Under the pieces are notes generated by a model that had not been told where the DNA came from, did no database searches, and saw nothing but the letters and a program-made list of their open reading frames with translations. The translations under genes were made by a program, and so were the position numbers. This document shows positions 32,097-40,171 of a stretch of 51,978 nt of DNA, piece after piece (the stretch's first letter is position 1; each line of letters starts with the position of its first letter). The stretch spans positions 1-51,978 of the forward strand of contig NZ_JADBGR010000065.1 of assembly GCF_014892515.1 (NCBI RefSeq). The letters run 5' to 3'. The DNA is from Myceligenerans pegani. Lineage in GTDB: Bacteria > Actinomycetota > Actinomycetes > Actinomycetales > Cellulomonadaceae.

Positions 32097-32978
32097 ATGA
32101 CATCATTGCCCAGCGTCGAGGACCTGCGGCTGGCCGACGCCGTCGCCCGGCACGGATCGCTCGGCGCGGCCGCGCGCGAGCTGCTGATCACCCAGCCGTC
32201 GGCGAGCCAGCGGCTCGCGGCGCTGGAGCGCCGCCTCGGCACGCGCCTGTTCGACCGCGACACCACCGGGGCCCGGCCCACCTCCGCTGGCCGGGAGTTC
32301 TGCGCGCAGGCCGCGCACATCCTCGACCACCTGCGCGGCATCGGGGAGCGGTCGCTCGTCGCCGCGCAGTCGCGCACGGTCTCGGTGGGCACGCTCCCGA
32401 GCCTGGCCGGCACCCTCTTCGCGGTGCTCGACGTGCTGCTCGACGACGTGGTGGTACAACCCGAGGTGGAGCACGGCCCCCGGCTGCTGGAGCGGGTGGA
32501 GCGCGGCGCGCTCGACGCCGCCTTCGTCACCATCGCGGGCCAGGTCCCGATAGCCCGCGGGCTCGTCGTCACCGAGGTGGGCCGGCACGACCTCGTCACA
32601 CTCCTGCCCCAGGGCGCGCCGTCACCGTCCGGCGGCAAGCGACCCTACGCGGGGCAGATCGTCGTCTACTGCGCACTCGACCTGGCCGCCGACGTGCTGC
32701 ACCGCCGTCTCGCCGAGCTGGGCGCGCACGCGCGGCGCGGCGCGACGGCCGAATCCGCCGTCCGGGCGGCCCGGGAGCGGCGTTGCGCCGCCGTCGTGCC
32801 CGACATGGTGGCCGGCTGGTACGCGGCGCCCGGCGACCGGATCGACCGGGCCCCGGTCCGTGGGCGCGTCACCCTGTCCGTGGTGAGCCGCAGCCCTGCA
32901 CCCCCGGAGGTCCTCGACGTCCTGCCGGCGCTCCGGAAGCGCCTCGCGAAGGGCAACGTGCATGCCCGGTCGGCCTGA
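32097..32978 (+). CDS. LysR-family transcriptional regulator
   Basis: 293 residues. HTH DLRLADAVARHGSLGAAARELLITQPSASQRLAAL with the usual wing RRLGTRLFDRDTTGARPT, then the effector domain. Start supported by the leaderless -10. Only 73 bp separate it from the MFS start, so it is the likely regulator of that exporter. Ends in a short basic tail. Confidence 0.9.
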   Translation: MTSLPSVEDLRLADAVARHGSLGAAARELLITQPSASQRLAALERRLGTRLFDRDTTGARPTSAGREFCAQAAHILDHLRGIGERSLVAAQSRTVSVGTLPSLAGTLFAVLDVLLDDVVVQPEVEHGPRLLERVERGALDAAFVTIAGQVPIARGLVVTEVGRHDLVTLLPQGAPSPSGGKRPYAGQIVVYCALDLAADVLHRRLAELGAHARRGATAESAVRAARERRCAAVVPDMVAGWYAAPGDRIDRAPVRGRVTLSVVSRSPAPPEVLDVLPALRKRLAKGNVHARSA

Positions 32979-33121
32979 GAGGGCGGCCGGTCTCGCCGCA
33001 GGCCGCCGGTCCCGACGCGACCCGCGCGCCGCGGGGTTCTGACAAGCTGTCCCGTCGATGTCACGTCGCTGCACCACGCCGAAGCGCGATCGCGCGTCGT
33101 CGCCGGTGGGAGGATGGGCGC

Positions 33122-34309
33122 ATGGCCCCTTCCCTCCAGCCCGCGGCCGCGGTGGAGCCCGCGGCGCAGCGCACCACGCCACCCGCCGTCGTCGCCCCCT
33201 ACGACGCCCTCTTCCTGTACTCGTTCGGCGGCCCCGACAAGCCCGAGGACGTCGTCCCGTTCCTGCGGAACGTCACCGCCGGCAAGGGCATCCCCGACGA
33301 GCGGCTGGAGGAGGTCGGCGAGCACTACTACCAGTTCGGCGGCAAGAGCCCCATCAACGAGCAGAACCTCGCGCTCAAGGCCGCGCTCGAGGCCGAGCTC
33401 GAGCGGCGTGGCATCGACCTGCCGGTCGTGTGGGGCAACCGGAACTGGGCCCCCTACACCACCGATGCGATCGACGAGCTGGAGCGGCTCGGCGCGAAGC
33501 GCGCCGTCGCGCTCGTGACCTCCGCCTACAGCAGCTACTCCGGCTGCCGCCAGTACCGCGAGGACCTCGCGGTCACGCTGCGCGAGCGCGGCCAGCTCGG
33601 CCCCGACGGCTCCACCGGCGTGCAGTTCGACAAGATCCGCTCGTACTTCAACCACCCCGGCTTCGTGCAGGGCAACATCGACGCCGTGCTCGACGGGTAC
33701 GCCGCGCTCGCCGACGCCGGGGGCACCGGGGAGCGAGCACGCCTCGTCTTCGTGACGCACTCGATCCCGGACACCATGGAGGCGGCGTCCGGCGTCGGCC
33801 ACGCCACCTACTCCGAGCAGCACCTCAGCGTCGCCGGGCTTGTCGCGGCGGCCGTCTCCGAGCGGCTCGGGCACGACGTCGCCTGGGACCTCGCCTACTG
33901 CTCCCGCTCCGGCCCGCCGAGCCAGCCGTGGCTGGAGCCGGACGTCAACGACCACCTCGAGGCGCTCGCCGCCGACGGCGTCCAGGACGTCGTCATCTCG
34001 CCGATCGGCTTCGTCAGCGACCACATGGAGGTCGCCTACGACCTCGACACCGAGGCCCTCGCCACGGCGAAGGAACTCGGCATCACGGCCGTGCGCGCGG
34101 GAACCGTCGGCACGCGCGAGCCGTTCGTCCGCGGCCTGGTCGACCTCCTGCTGGAGCGCGCGGCGCTCGCCCGCGGCGAGGAGATCACCGAGGCCACGAC
34201 GGGCGACCTGCCGGCGCTGCCGTCAGTGACCGGCCCGAACTCCTGCCTGCGGCGCCACGAGGAGCCCACCGGCATTCCCGCACTCTGCTCGGAGGACATG
34301 TACCAGTGA
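33122..34309 (+). CDS. cpfC: Coproporphyrin ferrochelatase
   Basis: 395 residues. Inserts Fe2+ into coproporphyrin III in the Gram-positive heme pathway. Landmarks: [24 protein letters not shown], the [10 protein letters not shown] segment, [16 protein letters not shown], active-site His in [12 protein letters not shown], and [21 protein letters not shown]-terminal Cys residues ([16 protein letters not shown]) are those that hold the [2Fe-2S] cluster in actinobacterial enzymes. Start ATG preceded by GGGAGGAT. Its stop overlaps the start of chdC (GTGA), and chdC's presence shows that coproheme, not protoheme, is the product. Confidence 0.95.
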   Translation: MAPSLQPAAAVEPAAQRTTPPAVVAPYDALFLYSFGGPDKPEDVVPFLRNVTAGKGIPDERLEEVGEHYYQFGGKSPINEQNLALKAALEAELERRGIDLPVVWGNRNWAPYTTDAIDELERLGAKRAVALVTSAYSSYSGCRQYREDLAVTLRERGQLGPDGSTGVQFDKIRSYFNHPGFVQGNIDAVLDGYAALADAGGTGERARLVFVTHSIPDTMEAASGVGHATYSEQHLSVAGLVAAAVSERLGHDVAWDLAYCSRSGPPSQPWLEPDVNDHLEALAADGVQDVVISPIGFVSDHMEVAYDLDTEALATAKELGITAVRAGTVGTREPFVRGLVDLLLERAALARGEEITEATTGDLPALPSVTGPNSCLRRHEEPTGIPALCSEDMYQ

Positions 34310-35112
34310 GCGACAGCATCCGCCCCGGCGGCACGACGCCGGAGCACCACCACATCCACGGCGACACGGGCCGGAAGGTCGACGCCGACGCCATCAACGC
34401 GACCATCCGCTACACCATGTTCTCGGTGTTCAGTCTCACCGAGACGCTCCCGGAGGACGAGGGCGACCGCAAAGCACTGACCGCCGAGGCCGAGGACGCC
34501 GCCTGGGGCGACGGCGGCACGACGACGGACGCGGGCCGGGACAGCGCCCGGGCCACCGGTGAGCTCGTGGTGCGCGGCTGGTACGACGTCGCCGGGCTCC
34601 GCTCCGACGCCGACCTCATGCTGTGGACGCACGGACCCTCGATCGAGGCCGTGCAGGGCGCCTACCAGCGGCTGCGCGCCACGACGCTCGGGCGGTCCCT
34701 GGAGCCGGTGTGGTCCGTGGCGGCGCTGCACCGGCCCGCCGAGTTCAACCGCGGGCACGTGCCGGCGTTCCTGGCGGGCGAGCAGCCGCGCGACTACCTG
34801 TGCGTGTACCCGTTCGTGCGGTCCTACGACTGGTACGTGCTGCCCGACGACGAACGCCGCACCATGCTCCGCGACCACGGCATCGCCGCCGCCGGGTACA
34901 AGGACGTGCGCGCCAACACGGTCTCCGCGTTCGCCCTGGGCGACTACGAGTGGATCCTCGCCTTCGAGGCCGACGAGCTGCACCGCATCGTCGACCTCAT
35001 GCGCGACCTGCGCGCCACCGAGGCCCGCCGCCACGTGCGCGAGGAGACTCCGTTCTTCACCGGCCCCCGCACCACGCTGGAGGACTGGGCATCGCGCCAG
35101 CCCTTGAGCTGA
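34306..35112 (+). CDS. chdC: Coproheme decarboxylase (HemQ/ChdC)
   Basis: 268 residues. Oxidatively decarboxylates coproheme III to heme b, the last step after cpfC. Chlorite-dismutase fold recognised from [58 protein letters not shown] (with the conserved Tyr), [40 protein letters not shown] and [15 protein letters not shown] ~30-residue acidic insert ([20 protein letters not shown]) is between the first strands. GTG start overlaps the cpfC stop, so the two are coupled. The next gene is convergent only 6 bp away. Confidence 0.95.
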   Translation: MSDSIRPGGTTPEHHHIHGDTGRKVDADAINATIRYTMFSVFSLTETLPEDEGDRKALTAEAEDAAWGDGGTTTDAGRDSARATGELVVRGWYDVAGLRSDADLMLWTHGPSIEAVQGAYQRLRATTLGRSLEPVWSVAALHRPAEFNRGHVPAFLAGEQPRDYLCVYPFVRSYDWYVLPDDERRTMLRDHGIAAAGYKDVRANTVSAFALGDYEWILAFEADELHRIVDLMRDLRATEARRHVREETPFFTGPRTTLEDWASRQPLS

Positions 35113-35118
35113 TCGCTT

Positions 35119-36177
35119 TCACCGCGGCGGCGGTCGGCGGGCTATGACCGCTGTCGCGCCGAGGTCGTCGTCGGAGACGATGCGGGGGGCCAGCCCGGAG
35201 TCCCGGGCCGCCGCCGCGGCCGACTCGGCCTGGTCGCGGCCCGTCTCGAAGAGGAGGGCTCCGCCCGGGCGGAGCCATCCGGGGGCGGCGGCGATCGCGC
35301 GGCGGAGGATGCCGAGGCCGTCGGCGCCGCCGTCGAGCGCGTGCCGGGGCTCGTGGTCGCGGGCCTCGCGGGGCATGAGCGCGATGGCCTCGCTCGGCAC
35401 GTAGGGCGCGTTGCACAGCAGGATGTCCACCCGGCCCCGGAGCGAATCCGGCAGGGGACCGTCGAGATCGCCGTCGTGCACGACGGCGGCCAGCCGCCCG
35501 GCGCCGGAGCCCGGCCCGACGGCGGCCGGCCCGCCTGTCCCCGAGCCCGGTCCGACGACGGCGTCGGTCAGGTTCTTCCGCGCACACTCGGTGGCGGCGG
35601 GGTCGAGGTCGGAGGCGTGCAGCTCGACGTCGTACCCGTCGCCGATCAGGTCGAGTGCTACCGCCCCGCCGAGCGCCCCGCACCCGCAGCACACGTCGAC
35701 GACGACGGCGCTCGCGGGCGTTGCGAGATCGGGCCCGGCACGTCCGGGGCGTGGCACCGGTTCGGTGGGCGGTACGGCAGGGGGCCAGGTGGGTACTGCG
35801 GCACCGGGTGCCGCCGCGGCCCGCCCGGCACCGGAGTGCGTGTGCAGGTGCGCCAGCGCCTCGGTGACCAGCAGCTCGGAGCGGCGCCGCGGGACGAAGA
35901 CGCCCGGCGCGACCGCCCAACGCCTGCCCCACAGCTCCGCCCAGCCGAGCACCTGCTCCAGCGGTGCCCCGGCGATCCGGGCGGCGACCATCCGCTCGAG
36001 CTTCTCCGGATCGACCCGAGCACCGAGGGTGATCTCGCCGCCACTCGCCCCGCCGGCCGGCGCCGTCCCGTCGGGCGCCACGGCGGCGGCTGCCTCGGTC
36101 AGGAGCCGCGCCTCGTCCTCGGCGAACACACAGCCGGCCGCCCGCAACCGCTCGACAAGCTCGGGGTCCTCGTTCAC
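35119..36177 (-). CDS. PrmC-related protein-glutamine N5-methyltransferase (putative)
   Basis: 352 residues. N-terminal helical domain, then EQVLGWAELWGRRWAVAPGVFVPRRRSE, a SAM site VVVDVCCGCGALGGAVA, and the catalytic motif as NAPYVPS instead of NPPY. This matches the actinobacterial group annotated as PrmC-related methyltransferase of unknown substrate; the true release-factor enzyme PrmC would be elsewhere. Two low-complexity insertions (about 125-160 and a repeated VGPGSG segment near 225-245) interrupt the fold. GTG start with TACGAT 6 nt upstream (36184-36189), so probably leaderless. Confidence 0.82.
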   Translation of the reverse strand: MNEDPELVERLRAAGCVFAEDEARLLTEAAAAVAPDGTAPAGGASGGEITLGARVDPEKLERMVAARIAGAPLEQVLGWAELWGRRWAVAPGVFVPRRRSELLVTEALAHLHTHSGAGRAAAAPGAAVPTWPPAVPPTEPVPRPGRAGPDLATPASAVVVDVCCGCGALGGAVALDLIGDGYDVELHASDLDPAATECARKNLTDAVVGPGSGTGGPAAVGPGSGAGRLAAVVHDGDLDGPLPDSLRGRVDILLCNAPYVPSEAIALMPREARDHEPRHALDGGADGLGILRRAIAAAPGWLRPGGALLFETGRDQAESAAAAARDSGLAPRIVSDDDLGATAVIARRPPPR

Positions 36178-36183
36178 CGACCG

Positions 36184-36189
36184 ATCGTA
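36184..36189 (-). promoter_or_regulatory. -10 of leaderless PrmC-related gene (TACGAT)
   Basis: Minus strand TACGAT, 6 nt (CGGTCG), then GTG at 36177. Confidence 0.55.
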
Positions 36190-36259
36190 GAGCCGCCGAT
36201 CCCCGCCACCGAAACCCGCATTGCGGGTGGGTGACAGGAATCGGCGGACGCTCAGCGGG

Positions 36260-37582
36260 TCACGGGTAGAGGCCGCGGATCTGGTGGGCCTCGGCGACCT
36301 TCTGCACGCCGATCGTGATGGCGGCGTCCCGCAGCGAGAGGTCCTCCCGCCGCGCCAGCTCCGCCACGCCCCGGTATGCCTGGTGCATCCGGTGCTCGAG
36401 CTTCTCCGCGATCTCCTGCTCGGTCCACCAGTACGTCTGGTTCGCCTGCACCCACTCGAAGTAGGAGACGACGACGCCACCGGCATTCGCCAGCACGTCC
36501 GGCACCACGATCACGTCGTTCTTGGCGAGCAGGGCGTCGCCCGCCTCGGTGGTGGGGCCGTTCGCGCCCTCGACCACCCAGCGCGCCCGCACCGCGCCCG
36601 CGGTGTGCTCGTCGAGCACGCCCTCGATCGCGGCGGGGGCCAGCACGTCGACGTCCAGGGCGAGCAGCTCGGCGTTCGTGATCGGGTCGGCCTCGCCGAA
36701 CCCGACCACCGAGCCCGTGCCGCGCACGTGCTCCATGAGGCGGGGGACGTCCAGGCCGGCGTCGTTCCGGACGCCGCCGTACTGGTCGCTCACGGCGACC
36801 ACCTTCGCGCCACGCTCGGCGAAGATCTCGGCGGCGTGCCCGCCGACCTTGCCGAAGCCCTGGATCGCCACGGTCGTGCCCTCGAGCGGCACCCCGGCGT
36901 CGGCGAGAGCCGCGGCGGTGACATGCACCAGCCCGGCCGACGTCGCCGTGCCGCGGCCCAGCGAACCACCCACGGCCAGCGGCTTGCCGGTGACCACGGC
37001 CGGGATCGTGTAGCCCTTGGCAACCGAGTACGTGTCCATGACCCAGGCCATCGTCTGGGCGTCGGTGCCCATGTCGGGGGCCATGATGTCGTTGTCCGGG
37101 CCGATCATCGGCATGATCTCGGACGTGTAGCGGCGGGTCACCCGCTCCAGCTCGCCGATGGAGTAGCCGCGCGGATCGATGGCCACGCCGCCCTTGGCGC
37201 CGCCGTACGGCAGGTTCACCACGCCGCACTTCCAGGTCATCCACATGGCGAGGGCGCGGACCTCGTCGATCTCGACCCTCGGGTGGTACCGCAGGCCGCC
37301 CTTGCCCGGCCCGAGGCTGACGTTGTGCTGCACGCGGAACCCGTGCAGCACCTCGGTGGTGCCGTCGTCGCGGCGCAGGGGCACGGCGACGTGCATCTCG
37401 CGGCGCGGCATGCGCAGCATCGTGTGCAGGCCGTCGTCGTAGCCGAGGATGTCGACCGCCGCGGCGAGCTGGGCGTGCGCGGTGTCCAGTGCCGAGCCGG
37501 TGGCCGGAGGGGCCACCTCCGCCGGCGTGGTGGGAGCGACCGGGGCGGCCTCGGCGGCCTCGGTGGCTGACGTCGTTGTCAC
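36260..37582 (-). CDS. Glutamate dehydrogenase (Glu/Leu/Phe/Val family)
   Basis: 440 residues. Catabolic NAD-type hexameric dehydrogenase. Active-site Lys in WKCGVVNLPYGGAKGGV, upstream GPGKGGLRYHP, nucleotide site TVAIQGFGKVGGHAAEIF, and the C-terminal ANAGGVVVSYFEWVQANQTYWWTEQEI typical of glutamate rather than leucine enzymes. First ~30 residues are a Thr/Ala/Pro tail. ATG at 37582 with GGAGG just upstream. A TAGATT (37670-37675, minus) could be its -10. Not co-transcribed with bioY, which ends at a large hairpin. Confidence 0.93.
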   Translation of the reverse strand: MTTTSATEAAEAAPVAPTTPAEVAPPATGSALDTAHAQLAAAVDILGYDDGLHTMLRMPRREMHVAVPLRRDDGTTEVLHGFRVQHNVSLGPGKGGLRYHPRVEIDEVRALAMWMTWKCGVVNLPYGGAKGGVAIDPRGYSIGELERVTRRYTSEIMPMIGPDNDIMAPDMGTDAQTMAWVMDTYSVAKGYTIPAVVTGKPLAVGGSLGRGTATSAGLVHVTAAALADAGVPLEGTTVAIQGFGKVGGHAAEIFAERGAKVVAVSDQYGGVRNDAGLDVPRLMEHVRGTGSVVGFGEADPITNAELLALDVDVLAPAAIEGVLDEHTAGAVRARWVVEGANGPTTEAGDALLAKNDVIVVPDVLANAGGVVVSYFEWVQANQTYWWTEQEIAEKLEHRMHQAYRGVAELARREDLSLRDAAITIGVQKVAEAHQIRGLYP

Positions 37583-37894
37583 ATGGTCCTCCGGGGAGAA
37601 CGGGCGCCGATGCCCTTGTGGGGCCGATGGCGCGGGATCGTCAGAGCGCGGGTTCTGCGCCCTGTCTTCAATCTATCCCTCATCGGGCCGGACAGGCAGG
37701 ATGAATGCCCGATCGAATCGTGACGATACGGCAAACATCCCGCCCGGCGTTGTGACCGGCCGGTGAGGGAGGGGACCCGGGCCGGGTCGAGCGGACGGGC
37801 CGTCCCGACGGGCGACGGGTCGATCCGGCGGACGACGACGGCCCGGGTGCACCTCTCCTCCGAGAGGTACCCCCGGACCGCCGTCGTACACGGG
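37583..37894. other. Intergenic region, glutamate dehydrogenase leader and bioY terminator
   Basis: 312 bp, no gene. It holds the dehydrogenase ribosome site, a possible -10 TAGATT at 37670-37675 (minus), an 11-bp palindrome ATCGTGACGAT at 37717-37727 about 45 bp upstream of that -10, and the bioY terminator at 37835-37887. Confidence 0.5.
37835..37887 (-). terminator. bioY terminator hairpin
   Basis: Stacked stems: ACGACGGC/GCCGTCGT (37835-37842 with 37880-37887), CCGGG/CCCGG, and ACCTCTC/GAGAGGT (37851-37857 with 37862-37868) with a 4-nt loop. It starts 8 nt after the bioY stop. Confidence 0.65.
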
Positions 37895-38512
37895 TCAGTC
37901 CCGGGCGAGCCGCCACGCGCCGGGCAGCAGGACGCCCGCGAGGGCGGCCTTGATCGCGTCGCCGATCAGGAACACGCCGGCGCCCGCCACGAAGGCCTCA
38001 CCCGGGGCCATCCCGGCGACGACGGCCAGCCACGGCACGCCGATCGCGTAGATCACCGCGGAGCCGGCCGCGAACGCGAGCACCGTGCCGAGCACACCGC
38101 GGTCCATCCCGCGCCGGGCCAGCGCGCCGACGACGGCGCCCGCCACGACGAAGCCGACCAGGTAGCCGCCGGACGCGCCGAAGAGCACCTCGGCCCCGGC
38201 CCCGCCTCCGGCGTAGACCGGCAGGCCGACCAGGCCCACGCCGACGTACAGCACCTGGGCGGCGGTGCCACGGAACGGGCCGAGTGCGGCGGCGCCGAGC
38301 AGCACCGCGAACGTCTGCCCGGTGATCGGGACGGGCAGGCCGGGGACCGGGATGCGGATCTGTGCGGCGAGCGCGGTGAGGGCCGCCACGGCGACCACGA
38401 GCGTGACGTCCCGGGCGATCGCGCGGGCACGGCTCGACTCGGCGGGGATCAGGTCCGCGAGGACGCGGCGCGGGTTCGTGCGGGGCACGAGAGGGAAGGC
38501 AAGGCTTGTCAT
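37895..38512 (-). CDS. bioY: Biotin transporter BioY (ECF S-component)
   Basis: 205 residues, six transmembrane helices. Family signatures: IRIPVPGLPVPITGQTFAVLLGAAALGP, YVGVGLVGLPVYAGGGAGAEVLFGASGGYLVGFVVAG, and ending VFLIGDAIKAALAGVLLPGAW. Binds biotin; in the ECF system energy comes from BioM/BioN or a shared module, neither of which is in this window. ATG 38512 preferred over GTG 38518 because TACTGT (38520-38525, minus) lies 7 nt upstream. A perfect 19-bp palindrome 69 bp upstream may be an operator. Confidence 0.92.
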   Translation of the reverse strand: MTSLAFPLVPRTNPRRVLADLIPAESSRARAIARDVTLVVAVAALTALAAQIRIPVPGLPVPITGQTFAVLLGAAALGPFRGTAAQVLYVGVGLVGLPVYAGGGAGAEVLFGASGGYLVGFVVAGAVVGALARRGMDRGVLGTVLAFAAGSAVIYAIGVPWLAVVAGMAPGEAFVAGAGVFLIGDAIKAALAGVLLPGAWRLARD

Positions 38513-38519
38513 GAACACG

Positions 38520-38525
38520 ACAGTA
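38520..38525 (-). promoter_or_regulatory. -10 of bioY (TACTGT, 7 nt before ATG)
   Basis: Minus strand TACTGT, 7 nt, then ATG at 38512; no ribosome site. Confidence 0.5.
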
Positions 38526-38580
38526 CGAGGCGGCGAGGTACGGCGTCGTGGGGATCAGATGCCCGTGAAAGCGCAGTCAA

Positions 38581-38599
38581 CTTGTGGGAAACCCACAAG
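38581..38599. promoter_or_regulatory. Perfect palindrome upstream of bioY
   Basis: CTTGTGGGAAACCCACAAG, 8-bp arms and AAA centre. It lies 55 bp upstream of the bioY -10, in the divergent spacer between bioY and the MaoC-like gene. No U-tract follows, so an operator is more likely than a terminator. Confidence 0.45.
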
Positions 38600-38759
38600 G
38601 CGGCCGCCAACCGCCGAGCCGCGGGCCGCGCGTCGCCACCGCTGTCACCCGGCCGCCGGCCACGGCCTTCTGGCCGGTGGCAACGCCACCACCGACCGGA
38701 GCGGTGCGGTCCGGCGTGCAGACCTCGGGTTCGGCCGCGTTCTGAGAGGATCAGCGGTG

Positions 38760-39218
38760 ATGCGCACCACGTACGGAGAGCTGGACGGCCTGGTCGGGAC
38801 CACGCTCGGGCCCGGCGACTGGGTCGACGTGACCCAGGAGCGGATCGACCGCTTCGCCGAGGCGACCGAGGACCCGCAGTGGATCCACGTCGACGCCGAG
38901 CGCGCGGCCGCGGGCCCGTTCGGCGGGACGGTGGCACACGGGTACCTGACGCTGTCGCTCCTGCCGCGCCTGATGCGCGGGCTCCTCGTGGTGGACGGTG
39001 TCGCCATGGTGGTCAACGCCGGCTCCGACCGTGTGCGCTTCGTCGCCCCGGTCCGCTCGGGGAAGCGGGTGCGCGCCACCGCCGTCGTCGCCGCGGTCAC
39101 GCCCGGCAAGCGAGGCACCCGCGTCGAGAGCGACGTCACGGTCGAGATCGAGGGCGAGCCGAAGCCCGCTCTGGTGGCCCGCACCCTGGCCCTCCACGTC
39201 CCGGCCGCCCCGTCCTGA
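38760..39218 (+). CDS. MaoC-like (R)-hydratase domain protein
   Basis: 152 residues, single hot-dog domain. Motif EATEDPQWIHVDAERAAAGPFGGTVAHGYLTLSLLP carries the hydratase catalytic Asp and His (DPQWIHVD); then FVAPVRSGKRVRATAVV. Probably an enoyl-CoA or (R)-3-hydroxyacyl-thioester hydratase. ATG with GAGAGGAT upstream, GTG one codon earlier possible. No fatty-acid genes adjacent. Confidence 0.9.
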   Translation: MRTTYGELDGLVGTTLGPGDWVDVTQERIDRFAEATEDPQWIHVDAERAAAGPFGGTVAHGYLTLSLLPRLMRGLLVVDGVAMVVNAGSDRVRFVAPVRSGKRVRATAVVAAVTPGKRGTRVESDVTVEIEGEPKPALVARTLALHVPAAPS

Positions 39219-39281
39219 CCGCAGACCTGGCCGCCGACCCCAGGCATCCGACCCGGCCGCCGGCCAGCGGGCGCGCGGCCG

Positions 39282-40040
39282 TCAGGCGCTGCGGCGGCGG
39301 AAGGCCGCCGGGGTCTCGCCCGTCACGCGGGCGAACGTGCGCGTGAAGGAGGCCTGGTCGGAGAACCCGGCCGCGGTCGCGACCTGCGCCAGCGGCACCG
39401 TCGTCGACGTGAGCAGATGCGTCGCGCGGTCCACCCGCAGCCGCAGCACGAGCTGCCGTGGCGAGAGCCCGAACACCCTGCGGACCCGGCGGTCCAGCGC
39501 GCCGGGACCATACCCGGAGAGCTCGACCAGGTCACCGACGGACGGCACCTCGCCCAGGTCCAGGCGCGCCTCGACCTCGTGGCGCAGCTGGGCCATGTCG
39601 CGGATCATCGCGTCGTCGGCGTCCCCGGAGCGCAGGTCCTGCGAGACCGACACCAGCCCCACGAAGGCACCCGCGGCGTCCTGCACGGGCAGCTTGGCGG
39701 TGAGGAACCAGCCCGGCGCGCCCCCGACGTGGCGGATCAGCTCGAGTTCGCCGCGCAGCGGCCGGCCCGTCACCCGCACCTGCTCGTCCTGGTCCTCGTA
39801 CCGCTCGGCCAGGTCGGACACGAAGAGGTCCGGAGCCCGCCGCCCGACGACATCGCGCCGCGACCGCTCCCGGGTCCGTGCCACGAAGACCTCGTTGACC
39901 AGCACGTACCGCCCGCCGGCGTCCTTCGCGCAGAACATCACACCCGTCAGCTCGTCCATCAGCGACACCATCGCGGGACTGAGGGCATCGAGCAGTGCCT
40001 TCGCCTCGGGCCAGGACGCCTCGGTCGCGGAGATGCTCAT
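39282..40040 (-). CDS. PAS-domain AraC-type transcriptional regulator
   Basis: 252 residues. N-terminal PAS domain (about 15-130: LTGVMFCAKDAGGRYVLVNEVFVARTRERSRRDVVGR, ending FVGLVSVSQDLRSG), then an AraC-type DNA-binding domain with two helix-turn-helix units: RVFGLSPRQLVLRLRVDRATHLL and VPLAQVATAAGFSDQASFTRTFARVTGETPAAFRR. Divergent from putA with about 130 bp between starts, so it is the natural candidate for proline-responsive control. The spacer contains TTCCC-N7-GGGAA. The PAS ligand cannot be inferred. Confidence 0.9.
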   Translation of the reverse strand: MSISATEASWPEAKALLDALSPAMVSLMDELTGVMFCAKDAGGRYVLVNEVFVARTRERSRRDVVGRRAPDLFVSDLAERYEDQDEQVRVTGRPLRGELELIRHVGGAPGWFLTAKLPVQDAAGAFVGLVSVSQDLRSGDADDAMIRDMAQLRHEVEARLDLGEVPSVGDLVELSGYGPGALDRRVRRVFGLSPRQLVLRLRVDRATHLLTSTTVPLAQVATAAGFSDQASFTRTFARVTGETPAAFRRRSA

Positions 40041-40171
40041 CGCCCCATCATCCCGCTCCCTCCCGCGTCCCGGCATCGCCGCACGGCCGGGACCAGCGTT
40101 GACCGGAATTCCTTCCCGGAACGAGGGAATCCGCCAATACGCTCCCTCCGCACAGGGTGCACCCTGGAGGG

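Noticed and set aside
40099-40143. TTGACC and TACGCT as a putA promoter
   Set aside because: Spacing between them is 33 bp, too long for a promoter; kept only as a remark that the spacer has dyad character.
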